A stretch of DNA of 64,000 bases from Pseudofabraea citricarpa (GCA_029641185.1 JAPWGK010000002.1:372001-436000), one strand, 5' to 3'. Shown: positions 10,000 to 22,900, numbered from the stretch's first letter. Numbers and translations are program-made. Notes: generated by a model from the sequence alone, not told the origin.

Positions 10000-12599
10000 A
10001 TGAAAACCCTCACGAGCTCAGAGCTTTCCGACTTGGCGGGTCCCTACTTCGCACCCGAGGGATTGCACCACTATATCAAGACCCTCCCCTTCCTCTTCCT
10101 CGGAAAAGTCACGAGCGACACGTCTACGCTCACGGCTGGAGAATGGACCGACATCGTCGTGACGTACGAGGTAGGCGGGAGCGGGGCTCGCGGACGGGTC
10201 ATGACTCATGGATCAAAGGGACGTTCAAGTTCTACTCTGTTCGTAGCACGCCTCACCTCTTCTCCTCTCTCGCGCCCAGCATAGCCAATTGAGGTATCCC
10301 CTAGGACTGGGCGCTCTTCCAAACGACCGACCGCACGCGCGACAACTACATCTCGGCCGAGTACGTCGCCAACCCCGTCCTGCACGCCGGCCAGACGCCC
10401 GCCACGGTGCAGTCCCTCGCCGTGCGCTTCGATCAGAAGGGCCACGAGCGGCCCTTCCAGAAGGCCATCATCGTCGATATCGTCAACGGCTACCTCAACC
10501 CCGGAGACAAGATCGTCGTCCGTCTCGGCGACCGCCGCTTTGGTGCTCGCGGCACTAGGTCCCAGACGTTCGTCGAGCGCGATTTTCGCATGCGCTGGTA
10601 TATTGACCCCGTGGGCACGTCGCGCTTTGCTGCCCTCGAGCCGGATATCGTCTGGCAGATCCAGCCTGGCCCTGTCGAGAGGGTTAAGTGCCTCTCGTGT
10701 CGAGTTGTCAGGACGGCTGACGAGTTTCCGGTTTTCGTCCACCTGCTTGATCGCTGGGGGAATGGCACGGTGCATCAGAGTTGGCTGAGGGCAGATTTGC
10801 AGATTCTGTCATCGTTTTCTGATAATAAAGATGGCAAAGAGAAAGAGAGGATTGTAGTTGAGAGATCTGAGACGCTTCCGGAACAGGGCTGGTCGTATGC
10901 ACATTTCCAGCACTTGTCAATCGCCCAGCCGGGGGAGTATACGATATCCGTTTCGATCCTCGATAGCCGATCTGAGTCGGTGCTTCGATCAACGACGACG
11001 TATATCTCGGTCTTGGACACGCTGCTCGTTCCACGGCCGCTGTTCGCCGACTTGCATGTCCATTCCGACGACACGGTCGGCACGAACAGCACGTCGTACA
11101 ACTTCTCGTACGCGCGCCTCATCGCCGGGCTCGACATCGTCGGCTATACGGCGAACGACTTCAACATCACAGCCAGCAAATGGGCAGCGACGCTCTCGAC
11201 CATCGTCTCGCTGAACAAGAGGTACGCATCGTCGTTCCTGGTCTTCGCCGGCACTGAGTGGTGCGGGAACAGCGCCGCTGGAGGCGACCACAACGTGGTC
11301 TTCCTGTCGGACCCAGAGACATCGACGGTCGAGTTCCCGCTCGATAGAGCTGGCAACGTCGCGCACAGCTTCGAGTGGAACGAGCAGGGCCCGGCCGACT
11401 TGACGCCTGGCGCCTGGCCGCTCGACGAAGTCTATGCTACGTACGGCCATGCTCCAGACGACCACCTGCTGATCCCGCACGTGGGCGGCCGGAGGTGCAA
11501 TCTGGCATGGCACCACCCGCAGCTCGAGCGGCTGCTGGAGATCGGCAGCGCCTGGGGGGTCTTCGAGTGGCTGCTGCGGGATGCTCTCCAGCGAGGCTGG
11601 AAGATGGGCGTCTGTGCTAACAGCGACGAGCATCGTGGCCGCTGCGGAGGCGGCGTGCCTGGCACGGCTGTCTTTGGAACCAAGGGCGGACTGACGGGTG
11701 TTCTGGCCCAGAGTATCGAGAGGGCTGAAGTTGCTACGTCGTTGAGGGCGAGGAGGACTTTTGCAACGACGGGCGAGAGGCTGGTCGGTTTGCTGAGCAC
11801 TGAATCCGGAGCTGTCCAGGGCGATGATGTGCTCTTGGCTGAAGGTGAGCCTCTCGCTATCACTTATTCCGTCTTTGGCCATGCTGGATTCTCGTCCGTC
11901 GAGATCTGGGACGAGGCGGGCATCCTCTCTCGTCGAGATCTCTGGTCTGAGGTCGGTGGGCCGCGAGAACACTGGCGCACCTTGCGCGTCTCCTGGGGCG
12001 GAGCTGTCTTATATGACCGGTACCGCGAAGCTGTCTGGGACGGGTCCATCAACATCTCCGGCTCGTGCTGCATCGGATCCTGCACGCCCTTTGGAGGCGT
12101 CCTCGACATGGCCGAAGCGGAAGAAGAGAGCATCACGGCGACGGGCGAACGAGAAATCGCCTTTCACACGCGCACCAGCGGCGATTTCGACGGCGTTGAT
12201 GTCGAGCTTCTCCTTCCTGATGCTGATACTGATGCCGTTGCGTCTGCGTTGGAATCGAAATCGGATTTCCGCATCCACGTCTCGGGGAGCTTGGGGGCCT
12301 ATGTCAAGGTCGGCCACGTCCTGGCTGGCAATCCTCATGCGCCGCAGCCGGAATTCGCACTCGAGGCTTCGTGGCACGAGTGTCTCGCCCCTGGTGGTAA
12401 GGTCGTCTCGATTCGAGGCGGCGCGGAGCTGTTCGTCCGCGTCGAGCTCGTCCCTGATGCTGCCCTGCCGACGAGAGTCGAGGGCCGCTTGGTCGTCGAG
12501 GGGAAGCCGAAGGGAGGGCAGAAAGCCGTCTATGTCGTTGGCAGGGAGCGCGCCGGGGGGAAGGTCGTTACGAGTCCTCTGTTCTTGCAGTATGGTTAG
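10000..12599 (+). CDS. DUF3604 / PHP-type metal-dependent hydrolase-like protein (5' region disturbed)
   Basis: The simplest open model is exon 10000-10242, intron 10243-10304 (GTAGCA...CCTAG) and exon 10305-12599, 845 residues. The body matches the DUF3604 family known mostly from bacteria, a distant relative of PHP metal-dependent phosphoesterases. Metal-site motifs, in order, are FADLHVHSDDTVGTNS (about residue 330), FAGTEWCGNSAAGGDHNVVF, LAWHHPQLE and CANSDEHRG (about 520). No signal peptide is seen. The reaction is unknown. The gene is visibly GC-richer than its neighbours, with many C/G third positions, which fits transfer from bacteria but does not prove it. Oddity: around 10171-10238 the family-like block GLADGS then SWIKGTFKFYS is spread over the other two frames, so the open model reads non-family peptide there (RGRVMTHGSKGRSSST). 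An old pair of indels, an error, or a weakly conserved segment are all possible. Confidence 0.75.
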
Positions 12600-13205
12600 G
12601 GGAGGAGATGGTGTTTGGTTGTTTTGTCATGTCATGGCACGTCATGTCTTTAAAGTGATCTAGAAAGTATAAAATAAAAATTCTAGGAGTCGTGTGATTT
12701 TGAGTAAGGTTTTTTCTTCTCCTTCTTCTTCTTCTTCTTCTTCTTCTTGAGAACTATCTGCTTTTTGGTAATCGCTTGTGTTTTATAACATGGCGTACTT
12801 ATCTCGTGTCCAAACACTCATGTACAGACCGAGAAGATCGCTTGGGTCGTTATAAAGCAGCTAAGATTATTGGCATTGTAGCCTGCCATGTTACATACAA
12901 GGTGATGGAAATCATCCAAGTCTCTTGCGAGTGAACCGGCATGGGAATATTTGATATACAGCAATTAGCGAGCAATAGGTGAGATGCATTGGGGGTTTTG
13001 AGTGGTTACTAAGGGACTTTTCTTAATCCATGTACAATTGGTCGCTAAAGAGTAGCTAGTGGCATGATGGATGTAGAGGCTGTAAAGAGGTATAAAGCTC
13101 TCCAGACTCCTCCTCATGCACAACGACAGTGTAATATCTGACACAAATAAATTATTTTCGGCATGAGGTACTCTCTGTTAAACACCAATTAATATATCTA
13201 TCTTA
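12600..13205. other. Intergenic region between convergent genes
   Basis: Shared 3' flank of the DUF3604 gene and the L-domain membrane protein. A (CTT)n tract lies near 12714-12749. No coding sequence is supported. Confidence 0.55.
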
Positions 13206-15092
13206 CTATTGCTCTGCCACGTCTCGCCCCCGATACCTCGCCCCCGTCGAGCTTGGTCTCTCTTGAGTTGTTGGCTCCCCTACTGACGATCTGTCTCCTG
13301 CCCCAAAACTGTTCTCGTGCATCCTCTCGTTCTCCTTGTAGGTTGGCGGCACCTCACCAGGGAGGCCCTTCGCTCTGTAGACAGGTAACTCATGACCCGA
13401 CTCGACTGCAGGTTCGCGAGATGGTCGTACGGGTGGCGGTGGTGTCGGCGGCCGTGATGGCAGAGGGGAATCCTGCAGCACACTCCGCCGCGGTGAAGCT
13501 GGAGCCCAAGCGAAGTCCTCCTGCTGCTGCGCGGACGACGGTGCTCCATGCCGCTTCTTGATGTGGCCTATGAACCAAGCACAGAAGACGATGGCTATGA
13601 ACACACACGAGAAGATGGTCGGTATGCTTTCCTTCGGGCTGAGCCCTCCAGAGTCCTTGGATTTATGCACCGGTGGGTCGCTGACTGATACTGTGCTGTT
13701 TGACCCGCTTGAAAGGCACACCTGCGTGCCGGTGAATGGTGGCTGTGATGGCGTGTTTCGGTATATCTCGTTGATCTGTTGGCAGCTGAAGGTGCTGACT
13801 GTGCTGTTGATGAAGACGTCATGATAAAAACGGTCGATCCTTGGGAAAGTGATGCTGAAGATGCGTGAGAAATTTAGCGATGAAGAGGGTTCAACGAGGA
13901 GAGATAGATGTGTGTCGTCTTGTAAAATGAAAAAGAAGAAAAAGACTGACCTTGAAAAACCCCCTTCGATCTTGATAGTCGATCCTACCTCAGTCAGATT
14001 CCCAAATCTGAGTGATCCGCGCTGTCTAATTCCCGAGATCTCCAATGCACCAAGTGCTTTGGGATTTTCAGACGGTGGATTCTCGGAAAATGGCAGAATC
14101 GTCCTTACGGCTCCGAGGTCAAAGAACCAGAGAAACGGGTTGCCTGTTACAGTTAGGGTCCCCTGTATAGAAGTTAGGTTAGGAAATTGAAGAGAAGCGA
14201 TGCCAGTGTCTCTGATGGTTAAACCGTAGCGATCAACAGTCTGAAGCTTGTTCATTGCTACGTAAGACACTCGAGAAATCGTTATGGAGGCAGCCTGTAC
14301 AAGCTCTTGCAATCGGATATACGTGCCGCGCCTGACGACTATCACGTCCGGATCAGGTAATTCGCCGTTTCCTGTGATGGTTGTCGCGTTCGTCGTCCGA
14401 GACAACGTCGGCAGATCGACAGCATACATGTCTGGGTTATCCGTGACGATCAAATCGTCAATCTGCGTGACGCTCAGAGACGTCACATAAGTGAGTGCTG
14501 TATCAGACACGATCAACGAGCCCATGCTGGGCGCCAGCATGTAGTCGCCAAAACTCCAGCTCCAGTTTCTTAGCAAAGGCAGGTTGACCAGTTCCATGTG
14601 GCTTACATTTCGAAGGTTCCCAGCACGCCACCTCTCCAGAAGCCCAAGATCCGTCAGCTCTAGTCGGCCCTCGAGCAGAGTGAAATCGGGCGCGTGGAAA
14701 GTACTGAGAAATGGGCTGTTGTGGATATGGAGATCTCCTCTGATCTCGCCGATGCCACGCATAACCAGTGAGGCGGCGTTTGTTTCGATGTCCACATCTC
14801 CGCTCAGACGGTAGCAACGACTGAGCTGATCGGCATCTTCTTGCGTGCTGATCAGAAATCTTGGGTTGGGCTCTGGTGTACATTCTTCGGACCAGGTTCC
14901 TGGACATTATTAGACATGTATTGGTTTAGTCTTTCACGCCTCTGCTGCATGTGGGCCATGTAACTCGGGACTCCACACGCTGAAAAGCGTGATAGAGATT
15001 TAAAAAAACTCACCGCTTTGCCCTTTCACTAAAACAACAAACTGTAAAAGTAATAGGGGCAACAAGCGATAGAATCGCAACAAGTCTAACAT
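13206..15092 (-). CDS. Ecm33-like receptor L-domain, single-pass membrane protein
   Basis: Exons on the minus strand: 15014-15092, 13951-14899 and 13206-13854; 558 residues. Exon 1 encodes a signal peptide (MLDLLRFYRLLPLLLLQFVVLVKGQS). After the splice the mature start is GTWSEECTPEPNP, then a run of leucine/isoleucine-rich repeats of the receptor L-domain/Ecm33 type (GDLHIHNSPFL, LTVTGNPFLWFFDLG) with several N-glycosylation sites. The second intron (96 bp, GTCAGT...CTTCAG) is in frame, but retaining it would insert a Phe-rich stretch, and splicing gives a smooth GGFSSITFPRID. A transmembrane helix (TIFSCVFIAIVFCAWFIGHI) is followed by basic KKRHG and a Pro-rich cytoplasmic tail of about 130 residues with PPTY-type motifs. 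Classical Ecm33 proteins are GPI-anchored; this one has a real membrane span and tail, so a surface sensor or cell-wall role with arrestin/WW partners is an inference. Confidence 0.82.
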
Positions 15093-17433
15093 GATTTACA
15101 AACCCTGTACTGATTGGTGGAATAAAGCGAGGTAAACAAATGCAACAAGCGATGTATGTAATCAGGTCAACTCGATAATAAGCATTATGGCCACACACAT
15201 TGACGGAATTACATGACAGCAAAAGAATTGAAGCAGCTGCAACGACAGCGAGGAAAGTATCATGACAATTCCTCTACTTAAGAACAATCGCATGTTGAGA
15301 TTTAGGCAGACGAGGCCAAGACTGCTACGGCGCGAAGAGCAGGGCCATGCCGTTCATCCGTCCTTGGCTGCCGGATTTCACCAATCATGAGTGCTTTCCT
15401 CAGTACAGCGCCATAAGGCTGTACGTTTTTTAAAATTGTGGAGGCGTTCGATACGCTTATTTTAGGCTGCTTTTCCTACCTTGACTTCCTGTTTCTCCTG
15501 CATCTTGCAGATAAGATAAACGGCTATCGTCATCTAGATGGTGTACATCAAACCCCATGGGGATATCCTGTGGCTATAAAGCTGGCATGATATCAAGACG
15601 TAGGATTCATATACATAGCTATCATTTTGCATGTAGATTACACTGCAATGACATGTGTCTTGTGCCTCGTTAACTTTATCTCGTATGAGTATCTCCTGGT
15701 TAAGCGACATGTCATTGGCGGATGCAACCAAGCAGCAACGGTCAGGTGCCAGTGGAAAGACTTGGCAATAATGGGGATTTAGCCGTGAATTGATGAGTGG
15801 CAAAGGCGAACGCCGTGTGAACTCATCATGAGTTCTGAATAATCAGTTGTATGATTGATAGGGAGTTCTGAATTTGTGGAACCCCAAATAAAAACTTGAC
15901 GGTAAGCGACTGGAACGGTTTCTGTCGGTTGGGCTGGTTAGGAGTCTACATTTTAGCATGACATATGATAGATTACTGTAGAGAATGTGAATGAGCATTT
16001 ATGTGGATTGAATCACGGGAGTTCTGCGTATTTAAATCATTTTTATTTGACTTGAAATACGTATCGTTTTCCCTGGAAGAAAACTGCCAGATTTAGTTAA
16101 CTAACTCTAAACCCTATTCTCTTACTTACAATCCTTCCTGTTATCACAACTTTTGTGATATAAAACTCCTGTATAAACGAAACAACTAGTAAGGCTTATT
16201 TTGCATGAAAATGGGCCCATTTTGTGTGGTAAAGTATACTTAATTGACTCTGCAGACGAATTTACATTTGTGTATAAGAACAGCCTTCAAATCCTATACT
16301 CAAACCTAATACCACTAGCGATTATTAATTCATTGAAGATTAGTATCGCGCCTGAAACAACGTATATTAATATATATTTAGGATGCAGAGGTTTAAAGCT
16401 CATTTCACTATAATAATAATCGACACGCCTCTCCGTTCTAAATAAATATCAACACAAACTATTTTTCGCCGCTCGATCCCAATTTAACCTTTAGGACACC
16501 TGTATCTACAGGAGAGAATAGGCGGATTTGAGGCATGGGCTAACACATTAAAACTATCAAAGTAGGACAGTTGTTTTAACAAGATAAGCTTCGCTAGATT
16601 GATAAAAAGTTAACGTAGAGATTTGTAAAATTATTAAGAGTTATAGTAATTATAGAAATCCATCGTTATACCCTATGACTCAAGTTTGCCTGCTTTCCCA
16701 CCATATGTAAAGAGTGCTTAGATAGTAGCCTTCGTCTTCATGACAAACGCTTTCATCGCCTCATCTTTTCATCTGTTTCATTCATTGCCTTTGAAGCTAG
16801 TAAGAAGAGTGATAATATCGTGCTTCGAATTCGTCTTCTAAGCTTAATTTTAAAGCTTCTTGGCATTCTAGAGTACGATCGATCGATCTACAAGATGAGA
16901 TTATACGTATATAGAGGAACATGACATGACTAATTATGTCGGTTGCCTTGTTGGAGTACCTCTTCGGAGGAGAAAAAACAGGCCGATATTGGCACGGGCT
17001 ATAGTACTAAATTCCATGTAACTAATACATAGCCATTTGCCCTTTTACTTTCTTACAAGTATGTAACCTCGCTTTATAATAATTAAATACTTCCTGAATG
17101 AATTCTTAATCTATCCTTTATACAGTAGAGTTGTTCTAAGGCGGAATAAGGTGGTGGTTCTGTGGTATGGTGGCCTGTGCCAATATCGGCCTGTTTTTTC
17201 TCCTCCGAAGAGAGTACGTACTTCGTAAGCGATGACTTTATGTCATCGCATCTCCCCTCTGTAATCACGTGTCAGATATGCGGCCGCAGTCATAGCGCTA
17301 ATTATGGAAGTCGCGGGCATGGCAGTGCAAGGAGTATCATCAACCACCGACGAACAAATCCTCCTCTCTCGAAAACGACAACACGAGCCAGCTACCGGAT
17401 CACGCCGGCTCATGATCTCGATATCGACTCACC
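15093..17433. other. AT-rich, gene-poor DNA
   Basis: About 2.3 kb with no supported gene. The part from about 15.9 to 17.1 kb is strongly AT-rich with many TA steps and stops in all frames, as seen in decayed repeat DNA. It contains the MITE-like element at 16960-17212 and ends in the promoter of the CDC50 gene. Confidence 0.6.
16960..17212. mobile_element. MITE-like element with 40-bp terminal inverted repeats
   Basis: The first 40 bp (16960-16999, beginning CTCTTCGGAGGAG) are repeated in reverse complement at 17173-17212 with one mismatch. The 253-bp unit has an AT-rich core without an open frame. The 5 bp before it (AGTAC, 16955-16959) are repeated directly after it (17213-17217), as expected for a target-site duplication. 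This is the structure of a non-autonomous DNA transposon. No transposase is encoded in the window, and the superfamily is not assigned. Confidence 0.75.
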
Positions 17434-19035
17434 ATGGCTGATTCACAACCACAGATAATGCATGAGGACTCCATCTCGTCGCAGGATCCGAACAATAAGA
17501 AGGACAATAAAGTGAAGAGCAGAAGGCCAGCAAGTAAGGCGGCTCTACGATTTCCACATGCGCGCGAATGGGACCTGGACTGATGGGTAATCTACAGATA
17601 CGGCATTTCGTCAACAGCGATTGAAGGCATGGCAGTAAGTTGTATCCTGAAGGCGCGCGCTCCATGGCTGACAAAGGCGCAGACCAATTCTCACGCCTAA
17701 GACGGTGCTCCCTCTGTTCTTCGCAGTCGGTATTATCTTCGCGCCAATCGGAGGTCTATTGATCTACTCGAGTTCGCAGGTCAGTTTCGTCGCAGAGCTG
17801 GGGATTAAAGGGCCGGATACTGACGGGTCCCGGAATTTAGGTGCAGGAGATAGTTATTGATTACACGAAATGTTATTCCGACGCCCCGATATTCCCACAG
17901 TTTGACACGATGCCCAGCGGGCTGGTGGATTCGTCTTTCAAGAGTAGTTCAAATGCTACGAATACGCCTGCGCAATGGTCGAGGAGGGATATCAATGCTA
18001 CATTTGGACCTAATGGGGAGGTGCAGGTTCCTTCTACGCAATGTTCTTTGAGATTCACCGTTCCACACGATATGACCCCACCGGTACTATTCTACTACAA
18101 ACTTACCAACTTCTTCCAAAACCATCGTCGATATGTCAAGTCGTTCAACGCGGATCAATTGAAGGGAGATGCTGTTTCTGCTGGCACTATTAGTGGTGGA
18201 GATTGTGCTCCATTAACAACAACAACTGTTGATGGAGTAGAGAAGCCATACTACCCGTGCGGAATCGTGGCCAACTCTGTATTCAACGATACCTTTTATA
18301 ATCCTGTGCTCTTGAATGTCCCGGACAGCAATGAGCCCAACCGCACATACTTCATGACCAACAGCTCTGGTATTTCTTGGTCCACAGACCGAGATCTCTA
18401 CGGACCTTCCAAGTACAACTGGGCTGATGTTGCAGTCCCGCCCCACTGGGTTGAGAGATACCCCGATGGATATAGTGATGATTACCATCCAGATCTCGAG
18501 AACGACGAGCCTTTCCAGGTCTGGATGCGTACAGCTGGTCTACCTACTTTCAGCAAATTGGCTCAGCGTAACAATACCGAAACCTTGATTTCTGGCAATT
18601 ACCAAGTAGACATCGATCACCGTATGTTTTTAGCTACTCTCTTATCTTGATCAAACTGAATTACTGACTGACAATTTCAGACTTCAACGTAACGGAATAT
18701 GGTGGCACAAAATCCATCATTATTTCTACACGTACCGTGACGGGTGGCAAGAACCCCTTCTTGGGAATCGCCTATGTCGTTGTAGCAGGCATCTGCGTTG
18801 TGCTAGGTGTACTTTTCACTGTTACCCATCTCATCAAACCAAGGTCCGTACATATTTCTCTCGATTTTCAAAAACCCAAGCAACGGAAGAAGGAATATCA
18901 ACTAACTAAATGTGCTCTAGAAAACTGGGTGATCACACCTATCTATCATGGAACAACGACCAAGCCGGTGGAGGCGCCACGGCATCAGGCAGGGACGCAC
19001 AGCCAGATCTAGGCTCTCGAGGCGGAGAAGCTTAA
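17434..19035 (+). CDS. CDC50/LEM3-family subunit of P4-ATPase lipid flippase
   Basis: Six exons: 17434-17533, 17598-17634, 17683-17779, 17841-18621, 18681-18843, 18921-19035; 430 residues. CDC50/Lem3 proteins are beta subunits that let P4-ATPases leave the ER and move phospholipids from the outer to the inner leaflet. The N-terminus is short and cytosolic; [20 protein letters not shown] precedes the first membrane span ([19 protein letters not shown]), both family hallmarks. A long lumenal domain follows, with [23 protein letters not shown] and CAPL...[14 protein letters not shown], carrying paired cysteines and N-glycosylation sites. The second span ([19 protein letters not shown]) is followed by [10 protein letters not shown] and a Gly-rich tail. 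All splice phases agree. The length is within the family norm. Which P4-ATPase it serves is not shown. Confidence 0.95.
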
Positions 19036-19960
19036 CGAGATGAGAAATTTTATGTACTCTTAGTTTTCTGTTTTTGTTTTTACTGGCATCTCCTTTTTTT
19101 TTTACTGCTTGTATGCGTGCGCGGTTGTCTTTAGTTTAGTTTGGGATGCTCTCTCTCTTTCTCGCGGTCGGGTGCGAGCCAGAGAGATATGAATGGGAAA
19201 GGAAAGGAAAGCGTTTTTTATCTCGATTCTTCTCTCAGCTTTGGCCTTGGCCTTGACCTGGTTGATTCTCGCTGCTCCCGATTTTTGCCGTGTCGTGCCG
19301 TGTCGTGTCATGTTCTGATTTATGATTTATGTGAAGACAGGAGGCGAGACAAGGCGAGGCTGAGTGAGTGAAGAAGAAGTAGTAGATAGGTACCTGGCAA
19401 GGCGAGAAGATATAGATGGAATAGGACCAACCATTACCAACCAGCTGGCTCAAACGATTAGACGATTCCAAATCAACCGTGAATTCATCTCGTTCTATTT
19501 ACGCGATGAATAGATGGATGGGTAGGTACCTACGTGGTGACGTGAGACTCTTGTTTTCTTCTTTTCTTGTTTTCGTCTCTTTTTTTTTGGAAATTATTTT
19601 ATTCGCATACAAGTAGATAGGTAGCTAGGTGTATTTCGTACCCAGGCGTGGTATGTATCTTAGCCACATACCTACCTATCGATAAGTCTCGCAGCTACTC
19701 CATCCCAAAAAACCAAACAGATAGAATAAAAAAACGTCTAGAGAAAAAGAGAAAATTCCAGGGGAGGAGACGGAGCAGAGGAGAATGGAACCATGTCATG
19801 CATGGCGCGCAAATTTGGAGATTTTGCGTTTTCGTTTAAATAAAACTGCGCTCGCTTTTTGCTGCTGCTACTCTTATTCTTCGGCCCCTTACTTCTGATC
19901 ATACATGTAATGTTTACTTCGTTTCTTGCCTCGCAGCCACCCGGAAAGAATGAAAGTTAT
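19036..19960. other. Intergenic region between convergent genes
   Basis: Shared 3' flank of the CDC50 and SPT16 genes, with T-runs, G/C-poor tracts and short low-complexity frames. No gene is supported. Confidence 0.55.
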
Positions 19961-22900
19961 CTAATGCTTTCTCTTCTTCTTGGGCTTCTCTTCTTCCTCC
20001 TCGCTAGCCATACCGCTTTCTCTGTCCTTGCGCTTGGCTTTCTTCTCGAGCTCGTCCCAGTCCTCACCTCCACTCTCGTCGTCATCGTCGCTAGCGTCTC
20101 CTTCATCGTCACTTGCGTTGGAATCGAAATCAGAATCCTCTTCCGAGCTCTGCTCACTGGCTGCAAGTTCTGAGTCGGACATTTCGAAAGCCGATTCTTC
20201 TGATTCCTCCTCCGCATCTTCATCATCGGATTCTGTGCCCAAGAAGGACCATCCACCATCAACGAAGAATTGATGAGTATCTGCTGTGACCGTCTTCATA
20301 ATAGTTGGCCAGTTAAGATTGAGTGGTCCTTCGCTGAATGGAATATTGACAGAATCAAGCCACTCCTTGACGTTCTCCAGTGATTCGACTGGGATTGTAT
20401 TGATGTGATATGGTGCTCGGTGGAAGTCCTTGAAAACGAAGACCATGTCGAAGTTCTTGAGACCGAATTGAACACGTTCAAGATGTGCCACTTCAATCTC
20501 GTCAATGGTGATAACCATAAAAGGTGGTTCTGTAAGTTGAACCAAACATTCTGTTGTCGGTTGACAGAAAACGTTCGAGCGGAAAGGAACACCATTGAAT
20601 CCGACCTCGCGGAAGGGAACGTCGACGTCCACACGCTCATTTCGTCCTGCATCAGCGATCTTCTCGGCAAATGCTTTGAACTGTCGGTCGAGGTCCGCGC
20701 GGCGTCTCCGTTCTTCTTGCTCCGCCTCGAATTCTTCTTCATCGCCATATCTGTACTTACGCTTTCGATTTCCAGTCTCATCGAACTGGATGTCAGTGGC
20801 TTCACGGTAAAATTGTACATCCTTGGTCTTCTTCTTGCCAATCAAAATTGGGTCTTTGAGATGAACGTGAATGATAACAATTAGCTCGTGTTGACATGGC
20901 TGGAAAAACAAATGCTTGACGTTGCTGAAAAGAATATCCACTCTGTGTTGTGTATTGAGCGGGGACTGATATCGCAGACCATTCTGGTGGATCTCGACCT
21001 TTCCAGGTACACGCTTACCGTCCATTGCAGGACGGATAAACACGTTATCCATAACAGCGGGTCGACGATCTGCACAACGTTAGCGTGGTGGAATAATTAA
21101 GCCGGGGGTTCTTACTTCTGATCTCAATCAATTTGTCCTGCTCAACAACATCCTCCAAATCTTTCTTCTCTTGCTCACGCTTGACAGCATCTTTCTTCAT
21201 GTTGCCAATTTGATTGGCAATTTCCGCAAGACGATCTCCATCATGTGAACGGAATGTAAGACTTCGAACAAAATGAGCTGAAGCGTCCTCAAAAGGTTGG
21301 TCGTCCTTTCTACCGACACCTTGACCCGGAGATAAGAAATTGATTCGCAGGTAAGAAAAATCGCCTTCGTCACTCTTGCTCGCGTTCTTGATGGTTTGAA
21401 TGTGAAAAGGTACTGGACGTCCCATGATTGGGAGTACAACTGTTGAGTTCTTCTGGTCCATCACAATGGCTAGATCTCTAACTCTGGGTGGAAATTGGCT
21501 ATCGCGCTTGTATGATTCGAATCGCTTGAACTTCTTAACGGATGTACCGCTTTGATCACCAGTAGCTTCAGCGAATCTTGCAAGACCTTCTTCTTGCTTC
21601 TTCTTAGCAAGTTCCTTTTGATGCTCGCGTCGCCTTGCCTCAGCTCCATCATCATTTTGTGTGTTTCTCTCGGCTCTCAACTTCGTCTTGGTGATGTTTT
21701 TAACGGCAACAGCACCGACAGCTGAATCTTTCTTCGCCTTTTTTGGTGTTGGTTCAGGCTCCACATCGTCCTTGAAAAAGAATGATGTTGCATCAACTTC
21801 TGATGGCGCGTCGCCCGTGAAAACAACAGCTTCTGAGGTGGTGACTCGAACAGTGTCCGAGAGAACCATCGAGTATAGTTTGCTCTTTTTGTCCTGTGCC
21901 TTTGGATTGTCGACATCGCTAAAGCCAGTAGTAACAGCCAAAGTCATACCGTCCTTCAAGGTTCTGGTGCTCTTGCCATTCAAGATTAACGTGCTATCTC
22001 TGGTTTCAATACCAACACCAGCACCCACATTCTTCAAGAAATGCTTTTCCAAATTAGGTTTCTTCGTTCGTACAAGTTGGAGGGCTTTGGCATAGATTTC
22101 CTTGACACTGGCACCGTCCCGGATCTCCTTTATTACAAGTCCGTGAACCTGGAGGAGAAGCTGGTAGGTGCTCTCCTGGGAAGGGTTTGGATCGACCAAG
22201 TAGGTTCGAGCGATCATGGAACAGTAGGATTTGTATCGTAGACCCCAAATACCAATGATGATACCAGCGTGTAGAGTCTCATCATCAACCTGCGCCGTCA
22301 TTTTCAAATCGAATTTTCCACCACTTTGTATTATCGGGCCGTGGGTCCAGTCCAATTGTGATGGATCAAAATCTGATGGCATCTTCTGCTTGTTGGGCAG
22401 TTCGACTGTTTGCCAGAACTTGGTATCGTCGAGTTTTCCATCAACCTTATTAGCCAAAGCACTGTGCTTTACTTTCTTTTCTTCGTCTAAAACATTTGAC
22501 ATCTCTTCGACGAAATATGGGTTCATGAGGGCAATGCAAGCTTTCGAAGCGTTTCTCATCGCACGCTGGGGGGAAAAAAGTTAGCGACCAATGACATCGA
22601 AACGCACGCAAGGCTTACCAGTTCATTCTCGTCCTTGACAGCCAATGCAGCTGTCGAGAGCGCAGTAGCAATATCAACTTCCTCCACATCCTTGGAAATA
22701 CCAGCGTAAACCTTCTTCCACTCGTCGACGAAAGGCCCGTTGGAGGTATCTTTAGGCAGAATACCAATCTTTTTCTGTAGCACGATCTCAATCAGTATAA
22801 CAGCCTCACTCCCTTCAAGCGAATGACTCACGCCTGCTGCCTTAATCACATCAGCGATTTTGACGAACAATTTCTCGTTGGCCTCCGCATCCTTTCCACG

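Noticed and set aside
13855..13950. Treating this stretch as coding in the L-domain protein, as it stays in frame
   Set aside because: It has clean GTCAGT and CTTCAG borders and encodes a poly-Phe insert that interrupts the repeat; spliced is more likely.
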